From Myxococcota bacterium (GTDB lineage Bacteria; Myxococcota_A; Polyangia; Polyangiales; Polyangiaceae), in NCBI GenBank assembly GCA_963169915.1, contig CAUJEM010000068.1, positions 1 through 41,377 on the forward strand: a stretch of DNA of 41,377 bases. The letters are read 5' to 3'. The notes beneath the pieces were generated by a model, which was not told the DNA's origin, ran no database searches, and saw only the letters and a list, made by a program, of their open reading frames with translations. Numbering within the stretch: the stretch's first letter is position 1; the number at the start of each line of letters is the position of its first letter. Both the position numbers and the translations under genes were made by a program. Shown one piece after another: positions 23,169 through 33,073 of this stretch.

Positions 23169-25207
23169 AGCCGCGCCTCCACGCTGCCGTAGAGGGCGCG
23201 CCCCGGCAGCGGCAGCCCCACCGCGTCGAAGCTGACGGCGTCCAACAGGTTCTGGAGCGCCGCGCGCACGCCGAGTCGCCCCTCGAGCAGCAGCGCGCTC
23301 AGCTCGAGATCCACGCTGGTGTGCCCTGGGATGACGATGAGGCCGGCGGGATCCGCGTAGCGTGAGGAGCGATGAAAGCCACGCAGCGTGAGCGCGAGGC
23401 GCTCGACGCCGAGCAGCTCACCGCGCGGCGCGTAGTAACCCTCCGTCTGCGCGGCGACGACGGCGCGCGAGCGATAAGGCAGCACGTCGCTGACGAGCTG
23501 GCGACCCGGCGTCACGTCGCGCGGGTCGAGCAGCGTGGCGTTCAGATCGAGCCGCCAAGCGTCCCACAGCCGAAGCCCCGCCGCCGCCTCGAGGCCCAAG
23601 AGCTGCGCCTCGCCCACGTTGAACGGGCGGAGCACCCCCAAGCTCGACTGACGGTAGGCGATGAGGCGCTCCGCCCGCCGCGCGAAGGCGAAGCCCTCGG
23701 CGTAGCCGCTGGGCGCGCGGCGCGTGGCGCCGCTCAGCTCCGCCCGCAGCCCGAGGTCCGCCGTGACCCCGCGCTCGGGCTCGAGCCGCGCGTTGCCACG
23801 CACGACGGGGGACACGCCGTAGAGCTCACCCAGCGTGGGGACGCGGGAGCTGCGCCCGAGGTTGCCGAGCGCCACGAGCCAGGGGGCGAGCTGCACCCGC
23901 GCGCCGAGCCGCCCGCTCGGCGTGGCCTCCGCGCAGCCCGGGGCGGCCTCGGCCGCGCGCGTGGTCTGACACTCCTCCACCAGCAGCCCGAGCAGCTCCC
24001 AGCGCTCACCGAGGAGCACGCTCGCCTCCGCGCCCGCTTGGCTGACGCTGCGGCGCGCGCTCAGGGCGCTCCCCTCCCCGAGCGCCGTGATGCCGAGCTG
24101 CTCCACGGACTGCCCCAGCGACAGGCCGAGCCGGACCCTGGCGCCGAGGCGCTGCCGCCAGCCTACCCGCTGGGAGAGGCGCCGGCCCTCGGTGTCCACC
24201 CGCGGCGCCTGCAGCGCCAGCTCGCCGCGCGGATCGCTCAGCCCCACGCGGGTGAGCAGCAAGCTCGTCCCCAGCTCCACGCTGCAGGCGCTCGGCGCGC
24301 GGGCGCAGTCCTGCTCCGCGCTGACCGCGACCAGGCGGCGCTCGAGCGCAGCGCGCGCGCGCGTGGCCGGGATGAGCCCGAGCCCGGTGACCCCCTGCTC
24401 CCGCCCGAGGCCGTTGAACATCCAGCGCAGCCGCCCCTGCCGCCCGAGGCGCGCGCGCCCGATGGCCCACAGCTCCGTGCTGGTGTGATCGGCGTTGTGG
24501 CGCCGCACCCGGACGTCGTCACGCGCGTCGAAGCGCGTGCCATGGTCGTCGAGGTACTCGTAGTCGTTGCGCGCGCCCTCGCGCCGGACGCCGAGCAGCG
24601 CGCCGCCCGCGGGCGTGCTGACGCTCCCCACGCCGTGCACGGCGCCGTAGCCGAAGCTCCCGAGCTCCACGCCCGCGCTCAGGGCGTCACCGCGCGGCAG
24701 GCGCGGCTCGAAATAGAGCGCGCCCCCGAGCCCGAGGCGCTCGGCGTCGGCGGGCGCGTTGCCTCGGAAGAGCTCCACGCGGTCGAGCAGCCAGAGCGGG
24801 ACGGTGGACAGATCCGCGGAGCCGGTCACGTCGTCGTTCAAGCGCACGCCGGCGAGGTACACTGGGAGCTGCGCGGCGCTGGCGCCGCGCACGGAGGCCG
24901 TGGCGAGCTCGGCGCCGGCGCCCGCGCGCGAGATCTGGACGCCGGGCACGCGCTCCAGGGCGCTGGCCGCGGACTGCCCCGGCCGGCGCAGCGCCTCACC
25001 GCGCAGCACGGTGGACGCCGCCGTGCGGTCGCGCGACGAGCTGGGCGTCGCGTGCTGGCGGCTCCCCTCCACGGTCACCACCGTCTCCGGCGCCGCGGGC
25101 GCTCCAGCGGGCGGCTCGGGAGCGGCCTGCGCGAGCGCGTGCGCCGACAGCAGCGCCAGCGCCGCGCCGAGCCTCCGCGCCGCGTGGCGGGCCTCACGGC
25201 GCGGCAT
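23162..25207 (-). CDS. btuB: BtuB-like TonB-dependent corrinoid receptor
   Basis: A 681-residue outer-membrane receptor with signal peptide ([15 protein letters not shown]). A TonB box, ETVVTVEG, lies near the mature N-terminus. The plug domain has [45 protein letters not shown] and [10 protein letters not shown]. The C-terminal half is a 22-strand barrel ending in an aromatic residue (YGSVEARLW). Length and plug fit the BtuB class. Specificity for corrinoids is inferred from the cobalamin riboswitch 5' of the operon. The ATG at 25207 overlaps the end of the upstream lipoprotein gene by 14 bases; the longer open frame is out of phase with that gene and not used. Confidence 0.85.
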   Translation of the reverse strand: MPRREARHAARRLGAALALLSAHALAQAAPEPPAGAPAAPETVVTVEGSRQHATPSSSRDRTAASTVLRGEALRRPGQSAASALERVPGVQISRAGAGAELATASVRGASAAQLPVYLAGVRLNDDVTGSADLSTVPLWLLDRVELFRGNAPADAERLGLGGALYFEPRLPRGDALSAGVELGSFGYGAVHGVGSVSTPAGGALLGVRREGARNDYEYLDDHGTRFDARDDVRVRRHNADHTSTELWAIGRARLGRQGRLRWMFNGLGREQGVTGLGLIPATRARAALERRLVAVSAEQDCARAPSACSVELGTSLLLTRVGLSDPRGELALQAPRVDTEGRRLSQRVGWRQRLGARVRLGLSLGQSVEQLGITALGEGSALSARRSVSQAGAEASVLLGERWELLGLLVEECQTTRAAEAAPGCAEATPSGRLGARVQLAPWLVALGNLGRSSRVPTLGELYGVSPVVRGNARLEPERGVTADLGLRAELSGATRRAPSGYAEGFAFARRAERLIAYRQSSLGVLRPFNVGEAQLLGLEAAAGLRLWDAWRLDLNATLLDPRDVTPGRQLVSDVLPYRSRAVVAAQTEGYYAPRGELLGVERLALTLRGFHRSSRYADPAGLIVIPGHTSVDLELSALLLEGRLGVRAALQNLLDAVSFDAVGLPLPGRALYGSVEARLW

Positions 25208-26369
25208 GGAGCACGGCGATGGCGTCGAGGTCGAAGCCTCCGCTGCCCGTGGTCGGGGTCGGATCGTAGATGGGGTGACCGAAGCTGTCCTCCACGGAGC
25301 CGTCACCGATGATGTCCACGATCCGCACGTGGGTGATGGCGCGCAGATCCACCCGGCCCGCCTGCACCTCCGGCGCGTAGCGCAGCAGCGCAAGATCGAA
25401 CACGACGCCGTAGCCCTGCCGGTACTTCCCGGCGAGGCCAGCGCTGAAGTCCGCCTGCTGAACTTGCGAGCCGGCGCGAGAGGCGTCGCCCAGGTACGCG
25501 GAGCTGAAGCGCGCGAAGTGCTCCCCGTCGCTCGACACCTCCACGAAGCCGAGCTCCAAGAAGGTGTCGTTGAAGGCGTTCTCGAAGACGGCGAAGTCCC
25601 CGCCGGGGCCGTCGGTGATGGGCGGCTCGAAGCGGAGCGTCGCGCGGCCGCCGTTGCCCAGGCACAGTATGTCGAACGAGGTCCCCACGGCGGGCCCGAG
25701 CGCGCGCTCCGGGGTCCGCCAGGCGGCGTCCACGTCCGCGCCGTACTGCACGGGGCTGACGAAGCCCGTGGCCCAGCCCACGATGCGCGGGGAGGCCTTG
25801 TCGAGCGCGAGGCTCCCCGCCACGCCCGCTGGCCCGTCGTAGCTTTGGCGTAGCTCGTAGACGTGCTCGAACCAGCCCGCGGGCTCACAGGTGGGCTCCG
25901 CGAGCCGCGCGAACACCTTGACCGCCGACGCGGTGGCGCTCTCCGCGAGCGTCACGGACGAGCGGCGCTCCCAGCGCTCGGGCTCGCGCGCCGCGCGGTC
26001 CAGGCTGGTGCCGACCTCCACCGGGCCGGAGGCGTGGAAGGCCAGCGTGGCGCCCACGTGGAGGTACTCCAGCACGGGCGCCGTCGGCACCTCACAGCGG
26101 GCGGGGGCTCCAGACGCACCGGCTGCCCCCGCCGCGCCGCCGCTGCCGCCCGCTCCAGCGCCGCCGATGCCGCCCGCTCCGGCGCCGCCGATGCCGCCCG
26201 CTCCAGCGCCTCCAGCGCCACTCGCCCCGGCGCCGCCGCTCCCTGGCGGCTCGAGCTCCGGCGCAGGGTCCGAGCACCCCAGCGCGACGCCGAGGGGCAG
26301 CGTGAACAGCCACGCGCCCCAGGCGCCGACGTGACTACGGATGGAAACCAATGAGCGAAGGGCTCGCAT
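25194..26369 (-). CDS. Corrinoid-operon surface lipoprotein with Gly-rich stalk
   Basis: A 391-residue lipoprotein (signal GVALGC, C32), first gene after the cobalamin riboswitch. Residues about 42-92 are a Gly/Ala stalk coded by tandem DNA repeats. The C-terminal part from about 195 resembles cell-surface proteins found beside BtuB receptors in other phyla: a YGADVD segment, [40 protein letters not shown] and [13 protein letters not shown] domain of this kind with FENAF and DLDAI marks a conserved, uncharacterised family. It probably extends from the outer membrane and helps capture ligand. A Shine-Dalgarno (GAGAGAGG) lies nine bases before the ATG inside a hairpin. Confidence 0.8.
   Translation of the reverse strand: MRALRSLVSIRSHVGAWGAWLFTLPLGVALGCSDPAPELEPPGSGGAGASGAGGAGAGGIGGAGAGGIGGAGAGGSGGAAGAAGASGAPARCEVPTAPVLEYLHVGATLAFHASGPVEVGTSLDRAAREPERWERRSSVTLAESATASAVKVFARLAEPTCEPAGWFEHVYELRQSYDGPAGVAGSLALDKASPRIVGWATGFVSPVQYGADVDAAWRTPERALGPAVGTSFDILCLGNGGRATLRFEPPITDGPGGDFAVFENAFNDTFLELGFVEVSSDGEHFARFSSAYLGDASRAGSQVQQADFSAGLAGKYRQGYGVVFDLALLRYAPEVQAGRVDLRAITHVRIVDIIGDGSVEDSFGHPIYDPTPTTGSGGFDLDAIAVLHAAP
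26144..26215. repeat. 24-bp tandem repeat, three copies
   Basis: The unit TGCCGCCCGCTCC(A/G)GCGCCGCCGA recurs at 26144, 26168 and 26192, with the last copy diverging. On the minus strand it encodes the Gly/Ala stalk (GAGGIGGA units) of the lipoprotein. In-frame expansion or loss would change stalk length. Confidence 0.8.
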
Positions 26370-26377
26370 GACGGTAG

Positions 26378-26399
26378 GCCTCTCTCGTCCGAAGAAGGC
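26378..26399 (-). promoter_or_regulatory. Hairpin masking the Shine-Dalgarno downstream of the cobalamin riboswitch
   Basis: On the minus strand GCCTTCTTC and GAGAGAGGC pair, with one C-A mismatch and a GGAC loop, placing the GAGAGAGG Shine-Dalgarno of the lipoprotein gene in the stem. Position between aptamer and start codon fits a translational expression platform. The pairing is by eye. Confidence 0.45.
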
Positions 26400-26404
26400 T
26401 CACC

Positions 26405-26572
26405 CGCTCTAGGTCTCCGTTAGGTGTTCCGGCTCGCGATTCGTCCTACTGCCAGCGCCTTCCCGGATCTCACGACCCAGTGGCAACGTGCTGGTTTCGT
26501 CCTCGCTTACGGCGGCGGGACCGCGTCGGCTTTGCACCGACTTCCCTTCCGGAGGCCCAAGTTGGTTGAGTT
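26405..26572 (-). ncRNA. Cobalamin riboswitch
   Basis: The minus strand carries the conserved cobalamin aptamer core: GGGAAGTCGGTGCAAAGCCG, then ACGCGGTCCCGCCGCCGTAA. Next comes GCCACTGG followed by GGGAAGGCGCTGGCAGTAGG, and the 3' element GAGCCGGAACACCTAACGGAGACC. These match the B12-box elements and junctions of the class in order and spacing. The 3' end is about 35 bases upstream of the ATG of the first operon gene, with a Shine-Dalgarno hairpin between. Corrinoid binding should switch off the lipoprotein-BtuB-lipoprotein operon. Outer boundaries are approximate. Confidence 0.93.
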
Positions 26573-26625
26573 CTGACGGCCCAGCCTTAGCGAAGGGCTC
26601 CACCTCGGTCAAGCGGCGGCGTGGC

Positions 26626-27693
26626 TCACCGGCCGTCGCCCGCCGCGACGCCCAGCTCCTCCAAGAGCCTGCCGATGCGCCTGAACTTCTCCCCGCGGCC
26701 GTACTGCAGGAGGTGCCCTCCAGGCCAGGTCTCGAGCGGGACGTGGAAGTGCTTGGCGAGGCGGCGCGCGTGCGTGACCGGCGTGATGCGGTCGTTCTCC
26801 GCCGCGACGATGAGCACGCGCTCGCGCGGTACCAGCAGCGGGCGATGGAGCGGGCTGACCACCTGGTGCACGGCCTCCAGCGCCTCGAGCTGCTCTGCGC
26901 GATCCGCTTCGCTGGCGCCCAGGCGGCCCTGCTCGGCGGCGAAGCTCGCCAGCGAGGCGAGCGGGATGATCGGCACCGCGAAGGCGAGCTGCTCGAGCAC
27001 CGTGGCCGCCAGCGCGGTGGTGTAGCCGCCGAGGCTCATGCCCATCACGCCCACCGCGGGGTGCCCCTCGGCGCGCAGCCAGTCGATGAGCTGCCGCAGA
27101 TCGGAGATGGCCTGCCCGAAGCCCTCGTTGCTGAAGCGCGGATCCGCGCTGGGGAAGGGCGGGACCCGGCGGCCGGTCACGGCGCGCAGCCCGTGAAACG
27201 GCAGCGTGAACAGCGCCACGTCGAGGCCGCGCTGACGCAGCCAGTCCACCGGGAAGATCCGCTGCTCGGCGGCGTACACACCGCCCAGGTAGCCGTGGAT
27301 CAAGACGGCGACGGGCCGGCGCGCCGCCGCGCGAAAGAGCCGCGCGCCGGCCAGGTGATTCTCCGGGTACTTCAGGTAGCGCTCGCGCAGCTCCGGCAGC
27401 ACCGGCTCGTAGGCGCTGCGCCAGCCGAGATCGAGCACCTCGGCGTCCCGCTCCTCCCGCACCACGCTCAGGCTGACGCGCGCCGGGGGCGGCTCCTGAA
27501 AGAACCCGCCCCCGAGCTCGTCGTAGCGCTGACGCACGTCCGCCAAGAGCTCGAGCCGCTCTCGGTGACCGAGGCGCTCCGCTGGGCTGGCGCGGCGCTG
27601 CGAGCGCGTGCCGCGCTTGGCGACGTAGGTGGCCGCCAAGTCGACGGCCGCCGCCGCGTTACCGATGAGGAGCCGAGAGGCGCGCGTGAGCAT
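26626..27693 (-). CDS. Alpha/beta hydrolase family protein
   Basis: A 355-residue soluble alpha/beta hydrolase. The oxyanion motif VLIHGYLGG is near residue 130, the nucleophile elbow GMSLGGYTTAL near 220, then AAENDRITPVTHA with the acid and WPGGHLLQ with the catalytic histidine. The long N-terminal part (about 115 residues) resembles the DUF2048/abhydrolase_18 type. Substrate unknown. It ends about 50 bases before the riboswitch on the same strand but is probably a separate unit. A TTATGG hexamer lies seven bases before the ATG. Confidence 0.82.
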   Translation of the reverse strand: MLTRASRLLIGNAAAAVDLAATYVAKRGTRSQRRASPAERLGHRERLELLADVRQRYDELGGGFFQEPPPARVSLSVVREERDAEVLDLGWRSAYEPVLPELRERYLKYPENHLAGARLFRAAARRPVAVLIHGYLGGVYAAEQRIFPVDWLRQRGLDVALFTLPFHGLRAVTGRRVPPFPSADPRFSNEGFGQAISDLRQLIDWLRAEGHPAVGVMGMSLGGYTTALAATVLEQLAFAVPIIPLASLASFAAEQGRLGASEADRAEQLEALEAVHQVVSPLHRPLLVPRERVLIVAAENDRITPVTHARRLAKHFHVPLETWPGGHLLQYGRGEKFRRIGRLLEELGVAAGDGR

Positions 27694-27745
27694 GGGCTCA
27701 CCATAAGCCCGGACCGGGCGTCGAGCGAGCCGCGGTGCTAGCGGC

Positions 27746-29276
<1,531 letters not shown>

Positions 29277-29284
<8 letters not shown>

Positions 29285-30146
29285 GAGCGCGACTTTGGGT
29301 GTGCCGCGCGCCCGACGCAAGCGCCGGCGGCGCGACCAGCTCGAGCAGCAGCTCCTCGGCGCGCAGCAGCTCCTCCACGCTGGCGTCTGCCGTGGGGCGC
29401 AGCTCCAAGAGCGCGCCCATGAGCGCCATCACGCGCACGCGCACCCAGCGCTGATCCAGCCCCGGCGCCAGCTCGCGATAGACCGGCTCGAGCTGCGCGG
29501 CGAGCCCCCCACGGAGCTGCTCGACCATGGCCTCCACCGGAGAGCCGGGCCGCAGCGCCTCGGCGATCATGACGTGCGCGAGACCTTCGATGATGGCGAC
29601 GCCGCCGACGAGCTGCCGCACGATGCGTCGCAGGCGCTCGAGCGGCGCCCCCTGCTGCTCGAGCCCGTGGCGGGTGATGTCGAACAGCACCGCCAAGAAC
29701 AGCTCCATCAGCGCGCCGAGCACCTCCGCCTTGTTGCGAAAGAATTGGTAGAAGGTGCGCGGCGACACGCCACCCGCCTCCAGCAGATCCTCGATGCGCG
29801 TGGCGTCGTAGCCAAGGCGCGTGAAGGCCGCCGCCCCGCCGCGCAGGATCTTGGCGTAGCCGGAGTCCGCGCCCACCACCTCCGAGAGCCGCAGCAGCAG
29901 GTCCAGCACGGCGGGGGCGCGCCCCTCCACCCCGCGCCCCGAGGGGACGAGGGCGCGCGCCGCCAGGAGCCGGGACAGCGCGTCGGGCCCGAGGGGGACG
30001 ACGGTACGAAAGAGCAGCGCGCCCTGGCTGCCCAGCTCCGCGAGGTAGCGGGCTCCCTCCGCGGCGCGGGTGGGCGCGGTGCGCTCGGAGCGCATGGGTC
30101 GCCGCCCCGGCTGCCGTCGCTCCGGTGACTTCCGCGCGCTGGCCAC
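29277..30146 (-). CDS. TetR family regulator with N-terminal extension
   Basis: The 289-residue frame has a TetR helix-turn-helix at about 100-140: AAFTRLGYDATRIEDLLEAG, then GVSPRTFYQFFRNKAEVLGAL. A ligand domain of normal length follows. In front lies about 95 residues with Leu-rich helices (LGPDALSRLLAARALVP, APAVLDLLLRLSEVV), unusual for TetR. GTG codons at 29876 and 29879 would give a normal 199-residue protein, so the extension may not be translated. It is upstream of and overlapping the ACSF3-like gene and divergent from the YbfK-type gene, and probably controls one or both. Confidence 0.8.
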
Positions 30147-30240
30147 GCACCATCCTGGCGCGAACCCCGACGCGCCTCAACCCCGCTTGACCGAGGGGCG
30201 CCACGCGGTAAAAGGAGATTATACCCAGACCAAGGAAGTG

Positions 30241-31116
30241 ATGCCCATGGACGTCGCCCTCCCCCAGACCGCTGCTGTCGCTCCGTCGACCACCAAGGCC
30301 CAGCGCCCGCGCGTGGACATCAAGGTGCGGCGCCCCAGCTACGACGCCTCGAGTGAGCCGTACTTCTTCTACGGGGACGACCCGGTCATTTCCCACTTCA
30401 TCCACGCGCTCTCCATGCTCTTCCCCGAGGGTGAGCGCTTCTTCATGGAGACCGTGCTCCGGGTGCGGGACGAGATCACCGATCCGACGCTGAAGGCGGA
30501 CATCAAGGCCTTCCTGGGTCAAGAGGCGCGTCACAGCCTCGAGCACGGCAAGTTCAATGCCCGCGTGAACCCGAAGGCCGCGTGGTTCAATGGGGCGCTC
30601 AAGGCGCTGCTCGTCAACGCCCGGCGCGGCCTCTCCAAGCGCAGCGGCCTGGCCGCCACCTGCGCGCTCGAGCACTTCACCGCCATGATGGCGCACGAGC
30701 TGCTCAACAACCACGACCACCTCAAGAACGTGGGGGAGGCCACCCGGGAGCTCTGGCTCTGGCACGCGGTGGAGGAGGCGGAGCACAAGGCCGTCGCCTT
30801 CGACGTGTACGAGGCGGTGGGCGGCGGCTACGTCCGCAGGACGGTCATCATGGTGGGCGCCACCGCCATCTTCCTGGCCGTGCTCGCCTCGCTGCACGTC
30901 TACCTCCTTCAGCTCGACGGCCAGCTGGCTCGGCCCAAGAGCTGGGGGAAGTTCCTGCGCTGGGCGTACAAGGACCCGGGCATGCTCCGCAACATCGTGG
31001 TGCCCTGGACGCACTACTTCCGCCCGGGCTTCCACCCGTGGGATCACGACAACCGTGAGCTCATCGCCCAGTGGAAGCGGGAGCACGGCGAGGCCCCCGC
31101 GGCCGCGGAGGCCTGA
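30241..31116 (+). CDS. YbfK-type metal-dependent hydrolase
   Basis: A 291-residue protein matching the PF10118 family (predicted metal-dependent hydrolase). Residues about 45-210 form a helical, ferritin-like core with metal-type motifs: FPEGERFFMETV, FLGQEARHSLEH, ALEHFTAMMAHELL and WLWHAVEEAEHKAVAFDVYEA. A hydrophobic segment (IMVGATAIFLAVLASL) follows, then a basic tail. Its function is not established. AAGGAAG is four bases before the ATG at 30241; an ATG at 30247 is also possible. A TTATAC hexamer near 30218 could be its -10. It is divergent from the TetR gene, which probably regulates it. Confidence 0.87.
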   Translation: MPMDVALPQTAAVAPSTTKAQRPRVDIKVRRPSYDASSEPYFFYGDDPVISHFIHALSMLFPEGERFFMETVLRVRDEITDPTLKADIKAFLGQEARHSLEHGKFNARVNPKAAWFNGALKALLVNARRGLSKRSGLAATCALEHFTAMMAHELLNNHDHLKNVGEATRELWLWHAVEEAEHKAVAFDVYEAVGGGYVRRTVIMVGATAIFLAVLASLHVYLLQLDGQLARPKSWGKFLRWAYKDPGMLRNIVVPWTHYFRPGFHPWDHDNRELIAQWKREHGEAPAAAEA

Positions 31117-31136
31117 GCCGCGCGTCGGCGGCTCAG
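31113..31136. terminator. Hairpin joining the stop codons of two convergent genes
   Basis: CTGAGCCG at 31113-31120 and CGGCTCAG at 31129-31136 form an 8-bp stem with an 8-base loop. The left arm holds the TGA of the YbfK-type gene and the right arm the TGA of the PTPS-like gene on the other strand. It could end transcription both ways, but has no T-run. Confidence 0.5.
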
Positions 31137-31675
31137 CGCTCGTCCGGGGCGTAGTCCGCGTAGGTCTCCACCGGGTGCAGGCTCTCGTAGAGCCGCGCCC
31201 GCACGACCTGCACGCGCTCGTCCGCGAAGACCTCCGCGGCGGCGCGCCAGAGCCACGCCGCGAGCGCTTCGCTCGTGGGCGTGAACGGGAAGACCGCGAG
31301 CTTCATCCCGCCGGGGAACTCGTTGTGCGCGCCGCCCAGCGCGCCCTCCAGGTGCTCTTGGCGCTGGCCGAGATCACCGTGCACCACGCGCCGCGACTCC
31401 AGCAGCCGCGCGCCGAGCGGCGCGAGCAGCCCCCCCACCTCCGCGTAGCTCTCCTGCCCCAGCGCCAGGGAGTGATCCAGCAGCCGGAACGCGGGCAGGA
31501 GCAGCCGCTCGTGCACCTCGTCGAAGTCCACCACGAAGCCTTGGCGATCGAGCTGGCGTGCGCCCAAGGTGACCTCGAGCTTCCAGGTGTGGCCATGCAG
31601 CGACACGCAGGGGCCAGCGTGACCCCGGACGTGGTGCGCGAAATGGGCGTGGATGCCCGCGGTGGCGTGGTACAT
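31133..31675 (-). CDS. 6-pyruvoyl-tetrahydropterin synthase/QueD family protein (zinc site intact)
   Basis: A 180-residue member of the PTPS/QueD family, which acts on dihydroneopterin triphosphate to make pterins or the 6-carboxy intermediate of queuosine. The zinc site is intact: H14/H15 in AHFAHHV, then H27 and H29 in LHGHTWKLEV. Catalytic C23, the histidine in FRLLDHSL and the glutamate in TPTSEAL are present. Longer loops than in E. coli QueD occur around residues 70-125. It starts eight bases after the QueD-like gene, and the two probably share a transcript with the esterase. Which pterin it makes is not decided by sequence. Confidence 0.82.
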   Translation of the reverse strand: MYHATAGIHAHFAHHVRGHAGPCVSLHGHTWKLEVTLGARQLDRQGFVVDFDEVHERLLLPAFRLLDHSLALGQESYAEVGGLLAPLGARLLESRRVVHGDLGQRQEHLEGALGGAHNEFPGGMKLAVFPFTPTSEALAAWLWRAAAEVFADERVQVVRARLYESLHPVETYADYAPDER

Positions 31676-31683
31676 CGTGCTCC

Positions 31684-32070
31684 TCAGCCTCGGTAGATGA
31701 CGCGAGAGACCTCGTTCTCCCGCAGCTCCAGCGCCGTGAGCCCCGGCAGCTTCGGCCGGAGCCGATCCCAGAACCAGGTGACCAAGACCTCGCTGGTGGG
31801 GTTGCTCAGACCCTCCACGTCGTTGAGGTAGCGGTGGTCCACCAGGCCGCGCAGCGGGGCGACGGCGCGCTCGATCTCCGCGAAGTCGAACACCCAGCCG
31901 GTCGCCTCGTCGAGCCGCCCCTCGACGTGGATGTCGAGATGGAAGGCCAGCCCGTACACGTTGTGGCAAGGGTGCGTGGGCGGGGTCTTGGGGAGCCTGC
32001 GCGCGGACTCGAAGCGGATGCGGTGCACCAGCTCGTACACGCCGGATGGGGGCGAGGGGTCTGCGGACAT
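31684..32070 (-). CDS. QueD-like protein lacking all three zinc histidines
   Basis: A 128-residue protein very close to E. coli QueD along its length: TGWVFDFAEI, LVDHRYLNDVEGLSNPTSEVL and the end RVIYRG. Yet the three zinc-binding histidines are replaced. The FEAAH motif is FESAR (R24) and the HGH motif is YGL (Y39, L41), in HPCHNVYGLAFHLDI. The catalytic C35, H79 and E94 are kept. Its structure is therefore preserved but classic catalysis should be lost or altered. Start at ATG 32070 follows a TGCTAGCAA element by eight bases. It lies 47 bases after the esterase gene and is followed at once by an intact paralogue, which suggests pairing. Confidence 0.85.
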   Translation of the reverse strand: MSADPSPPSGVYELVHRIRFESARRLPKTPPTHPCHNVYGLAFHLDIHVEGRLDEATGWVFDFAEIERAVAPLRGLVDHRYLNDVEGLSNPTSEVLVTWFWDRLRPKLPGLTALELRENEVSRVIYRG

Positions 32071-32078
32071 GGCGGCCC

Positions 32079-32087
32079 TTGCTAGCA
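32079..32087 (-). promoter_or_regulatory. Extended -10-like element, QueD-like gene
   Basis: TGCTAGCAA on the minus strand, eight bases before the ATG at 32070, with no Shine-Dalgarno. It suggests the pterin pair can be transcribed apart from the esterase. Confidence 0.42.
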
Positions 32088-32117
32088 CGAGGCGACGCGC
32101 GGGGCCTACGCCGCCCG

Positions 32118-33005
32118 CTACGGCCGCAGCCGGCGCCCGAAGGCGTGCAGGAGCGCGAGCGTCCCCACCTCCCGTAGCCACGGCTGATCGTGCGGGCCAG
32201 GGGCCTCCTCGTAGGTGGCGCCACGCTGGCGCTCACCGAGGGCCCTCACGAGGGCCTGGTTGGCCTTGCGGTAAGGATCCTGGCTCGAGCTCCCCCAGTA
32301 CGAGGCCGGCACCTCGGCCTGCGCCAGCCGCTCCGCGTAGCGCGCCGCCTGCGCCACGCTGAACGCGCTCTGCACGCCGCCGAGCGCCCCGAACAGGTGC
32401 GGGCGCTGCAGGTACAGCTCGAGCGCCACGTAGCCCCCCATGGAGCAGCCGGCGAGCCCGTGGGCCTCACGCGATGCCGACACGGGCGCGATCTGCCGCA
32501 CGCGCGGCAGCAGCCGCTCCTCGAGCAGCCGACCGAGCTGCGCGATGACGCGCGGGCCCCGCCGGTAGGGGTTCGGGGTGAAGGGGCACACCAGCACCAG
32601 CGGCTGGAAGGGCTCCGCGCGCAAGCTGGCGTTCAACCGCGCCAGGTGCTCGTCCGTGAGGTAGCGGCGCTTGGGGAGCGTCCGCACCACCGGCGGCTCA
32701 CGCAGCCGCCGCTCGGCCGCGACGAGCCCATAGAGCTGGCTCCAGGCCACCAGCCCGAGCTTGGGATCTTCCGACTCTCCCAGGCCATGCAGCAGCGTCA
32801 GGCAGCGGAACGGGCCCTCCCCCTCCGGGATGAGCACCCGCGCGCGCTCGGCCACCCCGTCCCGCACGCCGAAGTCCACGAGCTGCTGCCGCAGCCCCTC
32901 GGGAGGCGATCCGTCCGTCGCCGCCGCCGCCGCCCTGGCCGCCACGCCAGCGGCGGCCACGCCGAGCAAGAAGTCTCTCCGCGAGGGCCGTGAGCGCGCC
33001 GCCAT
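32118..33005 (-). CDS. Tat-exported esterase (alpha/beta hydrolase)
   Basis: A 295-residue hydrolase. The N-terminus has a twin-arginine signal, RPSRRDFLLG (R9, R10), then an Ala-rich hydrophobic stretch to about residue 32. It then shows LTLLHGLGES near 80, the nucleophile elbow LAGCSMGGYVALEL, and a histidine in PGPHDQPW, as in esterase D/FrsA-like enzymes. Export in folded form suggests a cofactor or rapid folding. Substrate unknown. ATG at 33005 was chosen because it places the Tat motif at the N-terminus, and TGCTAGGCT lies seven bases upstream. It is divergent from the HupE-like gene. Confidence 0.82.
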   Translation of the reverse strand: MAARSRPSRRDFLLGVAAAGVAARAAAAATDGSPPEGLRQQLVDFGVRDGVAERARVLIPEGEGPFRCLTLLHGLGESEDPKLGLVAWSQLYGLVAAERRLREPPVVRTLPKRRYLTDEHLARLNASLRAEPFQPLVLVCPFTPNPYRRGPRVIAQLGRLLEERLLPRVRQIAPVSASREAHGLAGCSMGGYVALELYLQRPHLFGALGGVQSAFSVAQAARYAERLAQAEVPASYWGSSSQDPYRKANQALVRALGERQRGATYEEAPGPHDQPWLREVGTLALLHAFGRRLRP

Positions 33006-33012
33006 GGGGCCC

Positions 33013-33021
33013 AGCCTAGCA
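33013..33021 (-). promoter_or_regulatory. Extended -10-like element, esterase gene
   Basis: TGCTAGGCT on the minus strand, seven bases before the ATG at 33005, with no Shine-Dalgarno. The same TAGGCT hexamer is found before 11900 and 35782. Confidence 0.42.
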
Positions 33022-33058
33022 GCCCGGCGCGCGCCGTCGGCGAGCCGCGCGCCGGCCA

Positions 33059-33067
33059 TGCTAGATC
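33059..33067 (+). promoter_or_regulatory. Extended -10-like element, HupE-like gene
   Basis: TGCTAGATC on the plus strand, six bases before the ATG at 33074, the same spacing as at the VanY-like gene. A leaderless start is predicted. Confidence 0.45.
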
Positions 33068-33073
33068 CGCGGC

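Noticed and set aside
23162..25888. TonB receptor starting far upstream at 25888
   Set aside because: The extra 227 codons are an out-of-frame reading of the lipoprotein gene and lack a signal peptide. The ATG at 25207 begins a proper signal peptide.
26144..26215. Possible CRISPR array
   Set aside because: The repeats are directly adjacent without spacers, in frame, and code for a Gly/Ala stalk. No cas genes are present.
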